Both the position numbers and the translations under genes were made by a program. A DNA stretch of 59,098 bases from Faecalicoccus acidiformans (GTDB lineage Bacteria; Bacillota_I; Bacilli_A; Erysipelotrichales; Erysipelotrichaceae). Positions 25,654 to 35,185 of the stretch are shown in pieces. The DNA lies in assembly GCF_014202635.1 (NCBI RefSeq), contig NZ_JACHHD010000015.1, positions 1 to 59,098 of the forward strand, read 5' to 3'. The stretch's first letter is position 1. The number at the start of each line of letters is the position of its first letter. Below the pieces are notes generated by a model that made no database searches, was not told where the DNA came from, and saw nothing but the letters and a program-made list of their open reading frames with translations.

Positions 25654-26211
25654 ATTGGATTGAGTTTTTTGGGAATTCTACTTTTCGAAAGATATGGACT
25701 AAAAACAGAATTGCCTTGGATGGGAAAGCTTTGTTTTCTTTGCGGTCAGATCATAACGATTCGATCGCTTCCGCAAGAATCTATGACCGAAGGAATGGTC
25801 TTGTTGATTTATATTTATTGTTTGTTTTGGCAAGATTTAAAAACTTATTATATTTCCAAGAAATGGATCGTGCCTTCGTTATTTTTGATTCTTTATCTGG
25901 GATTTCCACAAAACTGGCTTTCTTCTGTGAGCGGAGCTTTGCTATATGGTCTTCCTTCATTCGCAATGCATCGTTTTAAACCGGAATGGATCGGTTTGGC
26001 GGATGTTGTTTACTTTTTTTATTTTGGTGCTTTATTGGGGCTGGAACGTATGATTGTCGCTTGTTTGATTGCGATTGGGATTGGTTTTTTTTGGATGCTT
26101 GGCATGAAAAAAACGATCCTTCCTTTTTGCTCATGTTTAAGTATAGGAGTATGGATCGCTTATCTTAAGGGGTATACTATTCTAATATCATTCGCGGATC
26201 TTTTGGGCTGA
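25639..26211 (+). CDS. A24-type prepilin-peptidase-like membrane protein
   Basis: A 190-aa protein of about six membrane helices resembling type-4 prepilin peptidases. The two expected aspartates are present in WQDLKTYYIS and in GLADVVYFF, but the latter replaces the usual GxGD, so it is divergent. The N-terminal methylase domain of ComC/PilD is absent, as in short archaeal-like or TadV-type forms. No pilin genes are nearby. The first ATG lies in the distal arm of a terminator and has no ribosome site; a TATACT seven bases upstream would give a leaderless mRNA. It converges on and overlaps the 26177 gene by 35 bases. Confidence 0.6.
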   Translation: MEIFFIGLSFLGILLFERYGLKTELPWMGKLCFLCGQIITIRSLPQESMTEGMVLLIYIYCLFWQDLKTYYISKKWIVPSLFLILYLGFPQNWLSSVSGALLYGLPSFAMHRFKPEWIGLADVVYFFYFGALLGLERMIVACLIAIGIGFFWMLGMKKTILPFCSCLSIGVWIAYLKGYTILISFADLLG

Positions 26212-27034
26212 TCACTGTGACAGGATCCTTCTGAAAAGGAACGTGGAAACGCAGCTGCTTGCTTTGTAGAAGCATGCCGCGGCTGTCCTCGATTTTTCCA
26301 TATAAAGGATCATTGTAAATAGGATGGCCCAGATTTTTCATATGAACACGAATCTGATGGCGCCGTCCTGTCTGGATCTGTACCTGAATCAACGAAGTGT
26401 TAGATTTTTCTTCCAAAACTGTATACAAGGTACTGCAAGGCTTTCCCGTTTTTGAAATTCGCATTTTGTTGGCATCATGCCGGTCTTTTGCGATCGGGTT
26501 CTGAAGGATACCGTGCTTAGAGGACAAGATCCCTTTTACGATGCAAAGATATTCTTTTTGAATCAGATGGGTTCCCATTTGATGATCAAAGAAGGGCTGG
26601 AAGAAAGGAAATTTACAAAAGAGAACCAAGCCGCTCGCTTCGGTATCGATTCGATGGATCGCTTGAGCGTTGTAAGGCCATTTTTGTGAATCTAAATAGG
26701 CATTGATGCGCCCTTGTAAGGTGTCTGTGTGATGACCATCATCATGAACGAGTAAAAAAGCCGGTTTGAAGGCAACAATACAAAAGGAATCTTCGTAGAC
26801 AACAGAAACTGGTTGATTCGAGTATTCGCAAGATTTTGCCTGCATTTTAAAAGAAATCGTATAGTTTTTTTTAGGTTCTAAAGTTGGGATCGAAAAATCG
26901 GTGCATCGATTCCAATGTTTTTTAGAACAAAAAAAATGATTTCGAAGTTCATCCAGACGGATTGGTTTCATGACTTGAAATCGCAACTGATAGGGAGTGC
27001 ATTGTAAAATATTGTAAGATGCGGTCATATTCAT
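26177..27034 (-). CDS. RluA-family pseudouridine synthase (second copy)
   Basis: A 285-aa pseudouridine synthase with the catalytic motif HRIDTEASGL (Asp), then TGRRHQIRVHMKNLGHPI and the closing NDPLYG motif. The N-terminal 80 residues are beta-rich but show no clear S4 domain. It belongs to the RluA/RluD group; target unknown. There is no ribosome-binding site; TTGACA and TAAATT on the minus strand put the transcription start at or within two bases of the ATG. Its end overlaps the convergent peptidase-like gene. Confidence 0.88.
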   Translation of the reverse strand: MNMTASYNILQCTPYQLRFQVMKPIRLDELRNHFFCSKKHWNRCTDFSIPTLEPKKNYTISFKMQAKSCEYSNQPVSVVYEDSFCIVAFKPAFLLVHDDGHHTDTLQGRINAYLDSQKWPYNAQAIHRIDTEASGLVLFCKFPFFQPFFDHQMGTHLIQKEYLCIVKGILSSKHGILQNPIAKDRHDANKMRISKTGKPCSTLYTVLEEKSNTSLIQVQIQTGRRHQIRVHMKNLGHPIYNDPLYGKIEDSRGMLLQSKQLRFHVPFQKDPVTVISPKDPRMILE

Positions 27035-27038
27035 AGAT

Positions 27039-27067
27039 AATTTAAGTTTTTATCGATATAATGTCAA
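27039..27067. promoter_or_regulatory. overlapping divergent promoters of RluA (minus) and superoxide reductase (plus)
   Basis: Minus strand: TTGACA (27067-27062), 17 bases, TAAATT (27044-27039), ending four bases before the RluA ATG. Plus strand: TATAAT at 27057-27062, with only a weak -35. The minus -35 and plus -10 share base 27062, so the two polymerases cannot bind at once. Confidence 0.6.
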
Positions 27068-27087
27068 TATAGAGGAGGATTTCAAAA

Positions 27088-27474
27088 ATGAAAATCGTAA
27101 AATGCAATGAATGTGGTGCAGTGTTTGAAATGGTCGTAGAACCAAAAGGCGGACAGTTGCCAGAAGGATTCCACGAAGTTAAAGCCGGTACCACGGATGG
27201 AGCTTTAGAAAAACATGTACCAGTTGTAGAACAGAATGGACATAAATTGATCGTAAAAGTGGGCAGCGTTCCACATCCAATGTTGGAAGAACATTATATT
27301 ACAGCCGTATGGGCAGAATTTGAAGATGGTACAGTGGAAAAGAAAACGTTGAATCCCGGACAGGAACCACAAGTTCATTTTTGTGTAAAACATCGTTCTG
27401 GTAAAGTGACTGTTTACGAATACTGCAATCTGCACGGGCTTTGGAAAACAGAATTCACGATCAGCGCAGAATAA
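27088..27474 (+). CDS. superoxide reductase (desulfoferrodoxin/neelaredoxin)
   Basis: A 128-aa cytosolic enzyme that reduces superoxide to peroxide, an anaerobe's oxygen defence. The active iron ligands are all present: His43, His63, His69, His116 and Cys113, with the catalytic Glu41-Lys42 pair (LEKHVP). The N terminus has CNEC (Cys6, Cys9), but the following CC pair needed for the desulforedoxin FeS4 centre is missing, so it probably works as a one-iron enzyme. GAGGAGGAT precedes the ATG. Monocistronic, with a strong terminator. Confidence 0.93.
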   Translation: MKIVKCNECGAVFEMVVEPKGGQLPEGFHEVKAGTTDGALEKHVPVVEQNGHKLIVKVGSVPHPMLEEHYITAVWAEFEDGTVEKKTLNPGQEPQVHFCVKHRSGKVTVYEYCNLHGLWKTEFTISAE

Positions 27475-27500
27475 AGACATGGACTTCCATGTCTTTTTTT
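27473..27500 (+). terminator. terminator of superoxide reductase
   Basis: AAAGACATGGA and TCCATGTCTTT form an 11-base-pair stem with a two-base loop, followed by further T. Confidence 0.85.
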
Positions 27501-27514
27501 CGTAAGATGAGTTC

Positions 27515-28690
27515 ATGGAATCATTGATCGAATTTGGAAGAAAAAAGGGACGGTTCATTGTCTTTTGTCTGTTTTTGGGCCTAGTTGTCGGCATGGTTGA
27601 AAGTATCTTTGTTTCAGGCGTTCGGCTTTTAACGGATCTTCATTTGAAAATGGGCAGCCTTTTTTTATGGGGATTACCGGTTGGAGCTTTGTTGACACGA
27701 TGGCTAATCAAAAATATAGGACACGATAAACAGAATATAGAACAGATTTTTCAAGCAGAAGAATCTGCGGTTCATATCCCTTTGAGGAATGCACCTTTAG
27801 CGATATCAGAAGCTTGGATTTCACATCTTTTGGGGGCTTGTACAGGCCGCGCGGGGGCCAGTCTGCAGCTGGGGTCGGCGATAGGAAGCTTCCTTCAAAA
27901 AAGAATTCCTGTCTTTTCGATGGGGTGTTCTTTGACTTGCGGAATCGCAGCAGCGCTGTCGTGTTTATTTGGCTGCCCGATTGCGGCTGCTTTTTTTGCG
28001 GTGGAAATCTTTTCGCGGCGATGGAAAGAGCTTCCTTATGCTTTATTGGCTTCTTTGATGTCTTATAGCGTACATCTTATTTTTCAAATTCCATCTTTGC
28101 GTCTATCTGTTTTGGAGTTGCCCAGCTTTTCGTGGGGTGTTTTGTTCAAAATCTTTTTGTGTGCAGTATTGTTTGGAGTTATAGGAAATCTTTTTGCGAG
28201 AAGTCTTCAGTGGGCTCGATCTCAGATACAAAAAAGTGAACATGCAATTGTTTTAATTATCGTCCTGAGTTTGATTTTGATGCTTTTGCTGATGTTCATT
28301 CGTAACTTTCGATATATTGGAACAGGTGAAATTCTTCTGCAAGCGGTCTTTGAAGGAGAACAGGTGTTTTTGTCAGATTGGATTTGGAAAGCGGTTTTGA
28401 CAATATTGACATCGGCTTGTGGTTTTGTAGGCGGAGAAATGACGCCCATGTTTTCGGTTGGCGCTAGTTTAGGAGTCGTTTGCGGTCCCTTGGTTGGTCT
28501 GGATCCGTTGGTTTGTGCTGCAATCGGCATGCTTTGTGTTTTTGGAGCAGGGACGCATTCTATATGGGGAACGGCTTTTTTTGGCATTGAGATTTTTGGA
28601 CTGTGGTTTGTTCCGCTTTCTTTGACGGCTGGTTTGGCATCCTGTCTTACTAAAGGAAAATGGAGTGTATATCGGCTGAACTCAAAATGA
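27515..28690 (+). CDS. ClC-type chloride/fluoride channel protein
   Basis: A 391-aa membrane protein of the ClC family with about ten membrane helices. Motif 3 is GGEMTPMFSVGASLG, close to bacterial fluoride-type ClCs. At motif 2, which reads GREGP or GREGT in most ClC proteins, the sequence is GRAGASLQ: the gating glutamate is alanine. That residue couples proton exchange, so this may be an uncoupled channel or have another mechanism. There is no ribosome-binding site; TAAGAT ends six bases before the ATG, so it may be leaderless. Fluoride specificity is an inference. Confidence 0.82.
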   Translation: MESLIEFGRKKGRFIVFCLFLGLVVGMVESIFVSGVRLLTDLHLKMGSLFLWGLPVGALLTRWLIKNIGHDKQNIEQIFQAEESAVHIPLRNAPLAISEAWISHLLGACTGRAGASLQLGSAIGSFLQKRIPVFSMGCSLTCGIAAALSCLFGCPIAAAFFAVEIFSRRWKELPYALLASLMSYSVHLIFQIPSLRLSVLELPSFSWGVLFKIFLCAVLFGVIGNLFARSLQWARSQIQKSEHAIVLIIVLSLILMLLLMFIRNFRYIGTGEILLQAVFEGEQVFLSDWIWKAVLTILTSACGFVGGEMTPMFSVGASLGVVCGPLVGLDPLVCAAIGMLCVFGAGTHSIWGTAFFGIEIFGLWFVPLSLTAGLASCLTKGKWSVYRLNSK

Positions 28691-28700
28691 AAGCTACTTA

Positions 28701-28729
28701 TTGTTAAGATACTTAAGTAATGGTATAAT
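28701..28729 (+). promoter_or_regulatory. promoter of the MacB-like ABC gene
   Basis: TTGTTA (28701-28706) and TATAAT (28724-28729), 17 bases apart, 22 bases before the ATG. Confidence 0.7.
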
Positions 28730-28750
28730 ACCTCAGTCAGGAGGGATTTC

Positions 28751-31339
28751 ATGTTAGAAGTAAGGCATCTTGTGAAAGATTATTCGACATCAACTGATGT
28801 TGTTCATGCGCTGAAGGACATCACAATTACTTTTCGTGATAGTGAGTTTGTTTCCATCTTGGGACAAAGCGGATGTGGTAAAACTACTTTTTTGAATATA
28901 ATTGGTGGTTTAGATCATTACACCTCTGGAGATTTGATTATTAATGGCCGATCGACAAAGAATTATACAGATAAAGACTGGGATACTTATCGCAATCATC
29001 GAGTGGGGTTTGTGTTTCAGAGCTATAACCTGATCATGCACCAAACGGTGTTGAGCAATGTGGAATTGGCATTGACTTTAACGGGTGTTGGAAAAGAAGA
29101 GCGCCGAAAACGGGCAATCGAAGTTCTGAAAAAGGTTGGTTTGGAAGATCAGATCCATAAGAAGCCGACTCAAATGTCGGGAGGGCAAATGCAGAGGGTA
29201 GCTATTGCTCGGGCAATGGTCAATGCCCCGGATATTTTATTGGCAGATGAACCAACAGGAGCTTTGGATTCTAAAACGAGTGTTCAGATCATGGAACTTT
29301 TGAAAGAGATTTCTAAAGACCGGCTGGTTGTTATGGTGACTCACAATCCTGAACTGGCCAAACAATATTCGACTCGAATCATTCAACTTTTTGACGGTGA
29401 AGTCAAAGGCGATACAGATCCGGTCAGTCCTCAAGAGATCCAGCCCTCTTCAGAAGAGCTCAAGAAACCGGGAATGTCTTTTAAAACGGCTCTTTCGCTG
29501 AGCTTGAACAATTTAATGACAAAAAAAGGCAGGACGATTCTAACCAGCTTTGCGGGAAGCATCGGGATTATCGGGATTGCGCTGATCTTGTCGTTATCTA
29601 ATGGAGTGCAGAACTATATCGATCGTGTAGAAAACGATACGATGGCAAGTTATCCCATTGAGATTCAGGATAATACAATGGATATGTCGACCATGATGGA
29701 AACCATGATGAATATGACTGAATCCAAAGAAGAGCAACAAAAAAATGAGGATGAGATCACATCTTCGCCATATATCAATGATATTCTCAATTCGATTTCG
29801 AGCTCATCGGAAAATAATCTTACTGCTTTTAAGTCTTACATTGAAAGCGATGGAGGGAAGGATTTGCGTGATCATGCGAAGGCAATTGAGTATAGCTATG
29901 GCCTGAGTCTTCATGTGTACAATGACTTGGGAGATCAAGGCTTGGTGCAAGTCAGCCCTAATGGATTATTAGAACGCTTGGGTTACTCGGATATGATGAA
30001 TCTGTCTTCGCAATTTATGCCGTCTTCGAGTTCGATGATGAACAATGAGGTTTGGCTTCCTTTGCCGGATAGTCAGGAGCTTCGTGATGATGAGTATCAA
30101 CTGGTGGCCGGAGAATGGGCCGATGATTATAATGAGGTTGTGATCGAGGTCGATGAAAACAACGAGATCTCCGATTATGTCCTATATTCTTTGGGATTGA
30201 TGAATCAGGATGAGCTGGTTGAAAACTATGAGGAACTGCTGGCGGGCAATCGCGATAAGATCCAGACAAGTGAAAGCGTAACCTATACAATGGATGAATT
30301 GATGGATACGACATTTAAATTGATTCCCAATTCGGATCTTTATCAGAAAATCAATGGGGTATGGATCGATAAAAGCGATGATGAAGCTTACGTTGACAAA
30401 TTGATGGCCGATGCCGAAGAGATCAAAATCGTCGGAATAATCAAGCCGACTGATTCGACGGTGTCTTCTACGACCATGGGTGGAGTTTACTATACTAGTG
30501 CGATGCAGGATCATATGATCGATGTTTGTTCGCAATCTGAGATCGTTCAAGAACAGATTGCCCATCCAGATATCAATGTCTTTACAGGGGCCGAGTTTTC
30601 AAATGCAGAAAAAATTCAGATGTCGGATCTGAGCACAGAACAGCAAATGGCTCTGGCAAGTATGTCTCAAGAAGAGCTGATGGCTTATATCCAGACATAT
30701 AATGATAATTTGAATGCCACTTACGAGACGAATCTTCAGAAACTGGGCTATATTGATTTGAATAATCCTACCGCAATTCAGATCTATGCTTCCAACTTCG
30801 AAGACAAAGAAATGATCAGCGATCAGATCAATGCGTATAATGAAGAACAAAAAGCGAACGGTGACATCAACAATGTGATCACATATAACGATTTTATTGG
30901 GATGATGTTGTCGAGCGTGACCAGTGTGATCAATATGATCTCTTATGTTTTGATTGGATTTGTTTCTGTATCTTTGATCGTTTCCAGTATAATGATTGGA
31001 ATCATCACCTATATTTCCGTTCTGGAAAGAACCAAAGAAATCGGAATCTTGCGTTCCATCGGAGCTTCAAAAAAAGATATATCGCATGTCTTTAATGCCG
31101 AGACTTTTATCATCGGTCTATGCAGCGGCTGCATGGGGATCTTGATTACTTTGTTATTGAATCTTCCTATCAGTTTGATTGTGGAACATCTAACGGGAGT
31201 TTCGCATATTGCTCGTTTGCCATGGCAAGGAGGGCTGATTCTGATTTTGATCAGCTTGATCTTAACGGTGATTGCCGGGCTGATACCAAGCCGTTATGCC
31301 TCGAAAAAGGATCCTGTAGAAGCTTTGAGAAGTGAATAG
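28751..31339 (+). CDS. fused ABC ATPase/permease (MacB/FtsX type)
   Basis: An 862-aa protein joining an ABC ATPase of the LolD/MacB type (Walker [10 protein letters not shown], signature MSGGQMQR, Walker [10 protein letters not shown], residues 1-225) to a permease with one membrane helix (about 260-280), a large extracytoplasmic domain (about 285-715) and three C-terminal helices (about 725-850) in the FtsX arrangement. Such proteins use mechanotransmission rather than a transport channel and often serve antimicrobial-peptide or lipoprotein export. No membrane-fusion partner or sensor kinase is next to it. AGGAGGG precedes the ATG. It has its own promoter and terminator. Confidence 0.92.
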   Translation: MLEVRHLVKDYSTSTDVVHALKDITITFRDSEFVSILGQSGCGKTTFLNIIGGLDHYTSGDLIINGRSTKNYTDKDWDTYRNHRVGFVFQSYNLIMHQTVLSNVELALTLTGVGKEERRKRAIEVLKKVGLEDQIHKKPTQMSGGQMQRVAIARAMVNAPDILLADEPTGALDSKTSVQIMELLKEISKDRLVVMVTHNPELAKQYSTRIIQLFDGEVKGDTDPVSPQEIQPSSEELKKPGMSFKTALSLSLNNLMTKKGRTILTSFAGSIGIIGIALILSLSNGVQNYIDRVENDTMASYPIEIQDNTMDMSTMMETMMNMTESKEEQQKNEDEITSSPYINDILNSISSSSENNLTAFKSYIESDGGKDLRDHAKAIEYSYGLSLHVYNDLGDQGLVQVSPNGLLERLGYSDMMNLSSQFMPSSSSMMNNEVWLPLPDSQELRDDEYQLVAGEWADDYNEVVIEVDENNEISDYVLYSLGLMNQDELVENYEELLAGNRDKIQTSESVTYTMDELMDTTFKLIPNSDLYQKINGVWIDKSDDEAYVDKLMADAEEIKIVGIIKPTDSTVSSTTMGGVYYTSAMQDHMIDVCSQSEIVQEQIAHPDINVFTGAEFSNAEKIQMSDLSTEQQMALASMSQEELMAYIQTYNDNLNATYETNLQKLGYIDLNNPTAIQIYASNFEDKEMISDQINAYNEEQKANGDINNVITYNDFIGMMLSSVTSVINMISYVLIGFVSVSLIVSSIMIGIITYISVLERTKEIGILRSIGASKKDISHVFNAETFIIGLCSGCMGILITLLLNLPISLIVEHLTGVSHIARLPWQGGLILILISLILTVIAGLIPSRYASKKDPVEALRSE

Positions 31340-31344
31340 TATCG

Positions 31345-31371
31345 TGTCGGGTCGAAAGATCCGACATTTTT
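31345..31371 (+). terminator. terminator of the MacB-like gene
   Basis: TGTCGGGTC, loop GAAA, GATCCGACA, then TTTTT. Confidence 0.8.
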
Positions 31372-31380
31372 GTTTCAAGA

Positions 31381-31396
31381 ATGAAAACGCATACAT
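31381..31396 (+). promoter_or_regulatory. cre-like CcpA box upstream of glgC
   Basis: ATGAAAACGCATACAT matches the catabolite-responsive element consensus TGWAANCGNTNWCA with one mismatch and shares its first nine bases with the box before pgm. It lies about 40 bases upstream of the likely glgC -10 (TATACT, 31434-31439). Confidence 0.5.
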
Positions 31397-31478
31397 TTTA
31401 CTGAAAAATCGTTTTAATTTCATAAAAAAGTGGTATACTTGGAAATGAGTAATCACTATGTAGTATAGGAGGATGGTT

Positions 31479-32618
31479 ATGGAACAAAATAATATGCTCG
31501 CAATGATCCTGGCGGGCGGGCGTGGAACGCGTTTACTGGATTTGACCAAGAAAAACGCAAAACCAGCCGTTTACTTTGGCGGGAAATATCGAATCATTGA
31601 CTTCCCGTTGAGCAACTGTGCCAATTCAGGAATCAAAGTCGTCGGTGTACTGACACAATATGAGTCCGTTATGTTGAATGCATACGCCGGAGCCGGACAG
31701 CGTTGGGGATTAGATACCCGAGGAAGCGGTGTTTATGTATTGCCGCCACGAGAAAAAGACGGAACAAAATTTGATGTGTATCAAGGAACTGCTGATGCCA
31801 TCACTCAAAATATCGATTTTATTGATACCTTTGATCCTGAATATGTTTTGATTCTTTCGGGTGACCATATCTACAAAATGGACTATGCAGATATGCTTTC
31901 ATTACACAAAGAAACAGAAGCTGCCTGTACGATTGCCGTGTTGCCGGTTCCTATGAAAGAAGCGAGTCGTTTTGGAATCATGAATACAGATGAGGAAGGA
32001 CGCATCGTAGAATTCGAAGAAAAACCAGCACATCCAAAATCAAATCTGGCAAGTATGGGTATTTACATTTTCAATTGGAAGGACCTTCGTAAAGAATTGA
32101 TTGCGGATATGAGTGTAGAAGGCAGTCATCATGATTTTGGAAAAGACATCATTCCTTCTTTCTTGAATCAAGGAAAGAAACTGCAGGCTTATAAATTTGA
32201 AGGTTATTGGAAAGATGTAGGAACTATTGATTCTCTGTGGGAAGCCAATATGGATCTTTTGGACAAGACCAGTGAGTTAAATCTGGACGATCCAGAATGG
32301 AAGATCTACACCGAAGATGTTCCGGCACTGCCGCATTATGTAGGACCGGAAGGATCGGTCAAGAATAGTTACATCAATCAAGGTGCTATCATTCGCGGAC
32401 ATGTGGAAAGCTCTGTTCTTTTCAATGATGTGACGATCGATAAAGATGCTACTGTAGAACAAGCTGTATTGATGCCGGGGGTTACCGTAGGTGAAGGAGC
32501 TAAGGTCTATCGCGCTATCGTTGCGGATGGTGTCAAGATCGATCCAGGTGCTGTTGTAGGCTCCTTGGACAGTGAAGAGATCGCGTTGATTTCAAAACGC
32601 GTAAAGAAAGGGGAGTAA
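31479..32618 (+). CDS. glgC: glucose-1-phosphate adenylyltransferase, GlgC subunit
   Basis: A 379-aa enzyme making ADP-glucose from glucose-1-phosphate and ATP, the committed step of glycogen synthesis. The N-terminal nucleotidyltransferase has [10 protein letters not shown] and the [10 protein letters not shown] catalytic motif; the C terminus is a left-handed beta-helix. ATG 31479 is chosen because AGGAGG (31467-31472) is six bases upstream; an ATG at 31473 touches it. In Firmicutes GlgC is activated by its partner GlgD, encoded next. Confidence 0.96.
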   Translation: MEQNNMLAMILAGGRGTRLLDLTKKNAKPAVYFGGKYRIIDFPLSNCANSGIKVVGVLTQYESVMLNAYAGAGQRWGLDTRGSGVYVLPPREKDGTKFDVYQGTADAITQNIDFIDTFDPEYVLILSGDHIYKMDYADMLSLHKETEAACTIAVLPVPMKEASRFGIMNTDEEGRIVEFEEKPAHPKSNLASMGIYIFNWKDLRKELIADMSVEGSHHDFGKDIIPSFLNQGKKLQAYKFEGYWKDVGTIDSLWEANMDLLDKTSELNLDDPEWKIYTEDVPALPHYVGPEGSVKNSYINQGAIIRGHVESSVLFNDVTIDKDATVEQAVLMPGVTVGEGAKVYRAIVADGVKIDPGAVVGSLDSEEIALISKRVKKGE

Positions 32619-32624
32619 CCGACA

Positions 32625-33740
32625 ATGTGTGATGCATTAGGAATCGTAACTTATAATGACCCGAGCGTTTATGTGAGAGGCTTGCAGAAATATCGTCCGA
32701 TTGCGGCATTTAGTTTTATTGGAAGATATCGATTGATCGATTTTCCACTCTCTAACATGGCCAATTCAGGAATCCATGATATCAAGGTTTTTGTAAATGG
32801 CAACCCTCAGCCATTGATTGAACATGTTGGCAGTGGCCGTCATTATAATATCAACTCGAAACATGGACGTATTGATTTGATTCCTTTATATCGTGAAGAT
32901 GGAGCCATTCAGTATGTTTCGGATGTTCAAAGCTATTATGATCAGATCGATTCAATCCAGGAAAATAAAAATGATTATGTGGTCATTGCGCCAGTCAATA
33001 TGGTTTATATGGTCAATTATGCCGATTATTTGGATCAGCATATCCAAAGCGGTGCTGAAATCACAATGTTATATCAGAATGTGGATGATGCCAAAACACA
33101 TTACATCAATTGCGATGTATTGCAGATGAATCGCCAAAAAGGGGTTCTGAGCATTGAGAGCAATCTTGGCAACTATAAGAATCGCCAGCTTTCTTTACAG
33201 ACTTATATCATGTCAAAAGAGATCTTTGTTTCTTTAGTTGAAGAAGCACGTAAGGTCAGCAGCATGTATTGGTTCAAAGACATTGTCAATGATCATTGTA
33301 AAGATATGGATATTCGCGGTGTCAATTTTAGAGGCAGCGTTTACTGCATCAATGATTTAAAATCGTATTATGATAGCAACATGGCAATTTTGAATGAGGC
33401 GAATATGCGTGAATTCTCAAATCCAAAATGGCCGGCATATACACGGACAAATGACAGTGCACCAGCCATTTATTTGGATGGCGGAAGTGCTATTGGCTCT
33501 TTAGTATCCAACAGCAGTGAGATTCATGGAGAAGTGGTCAATTCGATCATTGGCCGAGCTTGCAAGGTAGGAAAAGGCGCTCATATTGAAAACTGCTTGA
33601 TCTTGCCAGATGTTGAGATCGGAGACAATGCGGTCTTGAAAAATGTGATTGTTGACAAACATACGAAGATCTATAAAAAGATCGATTTGACAGGAACTCC
33701 GGAAGATCCGCTTTATATTGGTAGAAGGGAGAATATTTAA
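32625..33740 (+). CDS. glgD: GlgD, regulatory subunit of ADP-glucose pyrophosphorylase
   Basis: A 371-aa paralogue of GlgC. The GGGRGTRL-type nucleotide loop is lost (the chain begins CDALGIVTYNDPSVYVRGL), and the catalytic SGDH is replaced by APVNMVYMV, so it is a non-catalytic partner that stimulates GlgC in the heterotetramer. It follows glgC after six bases and overlaps glgA by one base (TAATG). Confidence 0.95.
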   Translation: MCDALGIVTYNDPSVYVRGLQKYRPIAAFSFIGRYRLIDFPLSNMANSGIHDIKVFVNGNPQPLIEHVGSGRHYNINSKHGRIDLIPLYREDGAIQYVSDVQSYYDQIDSIQENKNDYVVIAPVNMVYMVNYADYLDQHIQSGAEITMLYQNVDDAKTHYINCDVLQMNRQKGVLSIESNLGNYKNRQLSLQTYIMSKEIFVSLVEEARKVSSMYWFKDIVNDHCKDMDIRGVNFRGSVYCINDLKSYYDSNMAILNEANMREFSNPKWPAYTRTNDSAPAIYLDGGSAIGSLVSNSSEIHGEVVNSIIGRACKVGKGAHIENCLILPDVEIGDNAVLKNVIVDKHTKIYKKIDLTGTPEDPLYIGRRENI

Positions 33741-35185
33741 TGGCTTCGATTTTAATGGTTGCTGGTGAAGGGCTTCCTTTTATCAAAACAGGGGGCCTTG
33801 CCGATGTAATTGGTTCTTTGCCCAAGGCGTTGACAGACCAGGGACATGAAGTGAAGGTCGTTATGCCTTTATACAAGAAAATCGCGGAAAAATATATGGA
33901 TGATCTATATTTTGATTGCGAATATTCGGTGTCGATCGCTTATCATGAAGTTCCTGTAAGGGTGTATTCGAAAATGGAAGGCGATGTGTGTTTTTTCTTC
34001 ATTCAACATCAAGGATATTTTGAAAGAGATACGCTTTATGGTTACGATGATGATGGAGAGCGTTTCGCGTATTTCCAAAAAGCTGTGATCGAGATGCTGA
34101 ATCAGTTGAATTACTGGCCTAACATTATTCATTGTCATGATTGGCATACTGGTATGATTCCATGCATGGTAAAAGAAACTCACGATAATGATGCGCGTTA
34201 TCGCAGTATTCGTTTTGTATACACGATCCATAACTTAGCTTACCAAGGAAATTTTGGACCAGAGATGTTGGATTCTTGTCTGGGACTTCCATATTACCTG
34301 CTGGATAATGGAAATGTACGTTTTGATGGCGGTATTTCCTTTATGAAATCTGGAATTTTATATTCTGATAAAGTCACGACCGTTTCTCCCACTTATGCGC
34401 AAGAAATCTTAACTCCACAGTATGGGGAACATTTAGAAGCAATCTTGAATATGCGAAAATATGATCTTTGGGGAATCGTTAACGGAATCGACATTGATTT
34501 GTGGAATCCAAAGACCGATCCAGAGATTCCGTATCATTTCGACAAAGTGAATATGGACAAACAAAAGAAAGAGAATAAACTTGCACTTCAAAGAGAGTTA
34601 GGACTTGAAGAGAACCCGGACGTATTGCTTGTAGGTTGTGTTAGCCGTTTAACATGGCAAAAAGGATTCTATCTATTGATGGAACAGTTAGATGCTTTAT
34701 GTGCGGCTCCGATCCAAATCGCGATCTTAGGCAGCGGAGAGAATCAGATCGAAAATAAATTCCGCGAACTAGAGAATGGAAATAAAGGAAAGATCTGTTT
34801 CTATTATGGCTATAACGAGAGCTTGGCTCATCGCATCTATGCTGCCAGTGATTTATTTTTAATGCCGAGTCTTTTCGAACCTTGTGGTATTTCGCAACTT
34901 TGCTCAATGCGTTATGGAACGCTTCCTCTGGTTCGTGAGACGGGTGGTTTAAAAGATACAGTCAATCCATATAATGAATACGATAAGAGTGGAAACGGCT
35001 TCAGCTTTGAGAACTACAATTCAAATGAGTTGATCAATACGCTTTATTATGCAATCGATGTCTTCTATAATCGCAAAGATGATTGGAAGATGTTGCAGAC
35101 TAACGCATTGAATACCGATGTAAGTTGGGCAAATAGTGCAAAGACCTATTCTTTGCTTTATGATGAATTGATGTCAAATTCATGA
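33740..35185 (+). CDS. glgA: glycogen synthase (ADP-glucose type)
   Basis: A 481-aa GT5 glycosyltransferase that adds glucose from ADP-glucose to the non-reducing end of glycogen. The ADP-glucose loop KTGGLADVIGSLPKAL is near the N terminus, and the C-terminal domain has SRLTWQKGF and the catalytic FEPCGISQLCSMRYG motif. Translationally linked to glgD. No glgB or glgP is in this window, so branching and breakdown enzymes are elsewhere. Confidence 0.97.
   Translation: MASILMVAGEGLPFIKTGGLADVIGSLPKALTDQGHEVKVVMPLYKKIAEKYMDDLYFDCEYSVSIAYHEVPVRVYSKMEGDVCFFFIQHQGYFERDTLYGYDDDGERFAYFQKAVIEMLNQLNYWPNIIHCHDWHTGMIPCMVKETHDNDARYRSIRFVYTIHNLAYQGNFGPEMLDSCLGLPYYLLDNGNVRFDGGISFMKSGILYSDKVTTVSPTYAQEILTPQYGEHLEAILNMRKYDLWGIVNGIDIDLWNPKTDPEIPYHFDKVNMDKQKKENKLALQRELGLEENPDVLLVGCVSRLTWQKGFYLLMEQLDALCAAPIQIAILGSGENQIENKFRELENGNKGKICFYYGYNESLAHRIYAASDLFLMPSLFEPCGISQLCSMRYGTLPLVRETGGLKDTVNPYNEYDKSGNGFSFENYNSNELINTLYYAIDVFYNRKDDWKMLQTNALNTDVSWANSAKTYSLLYDELMSNS

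Noticed and set aside
31401-31423. Second cre box before glgC
   Set aside because: Needs an extra base and three mismatches to fit the consensus.
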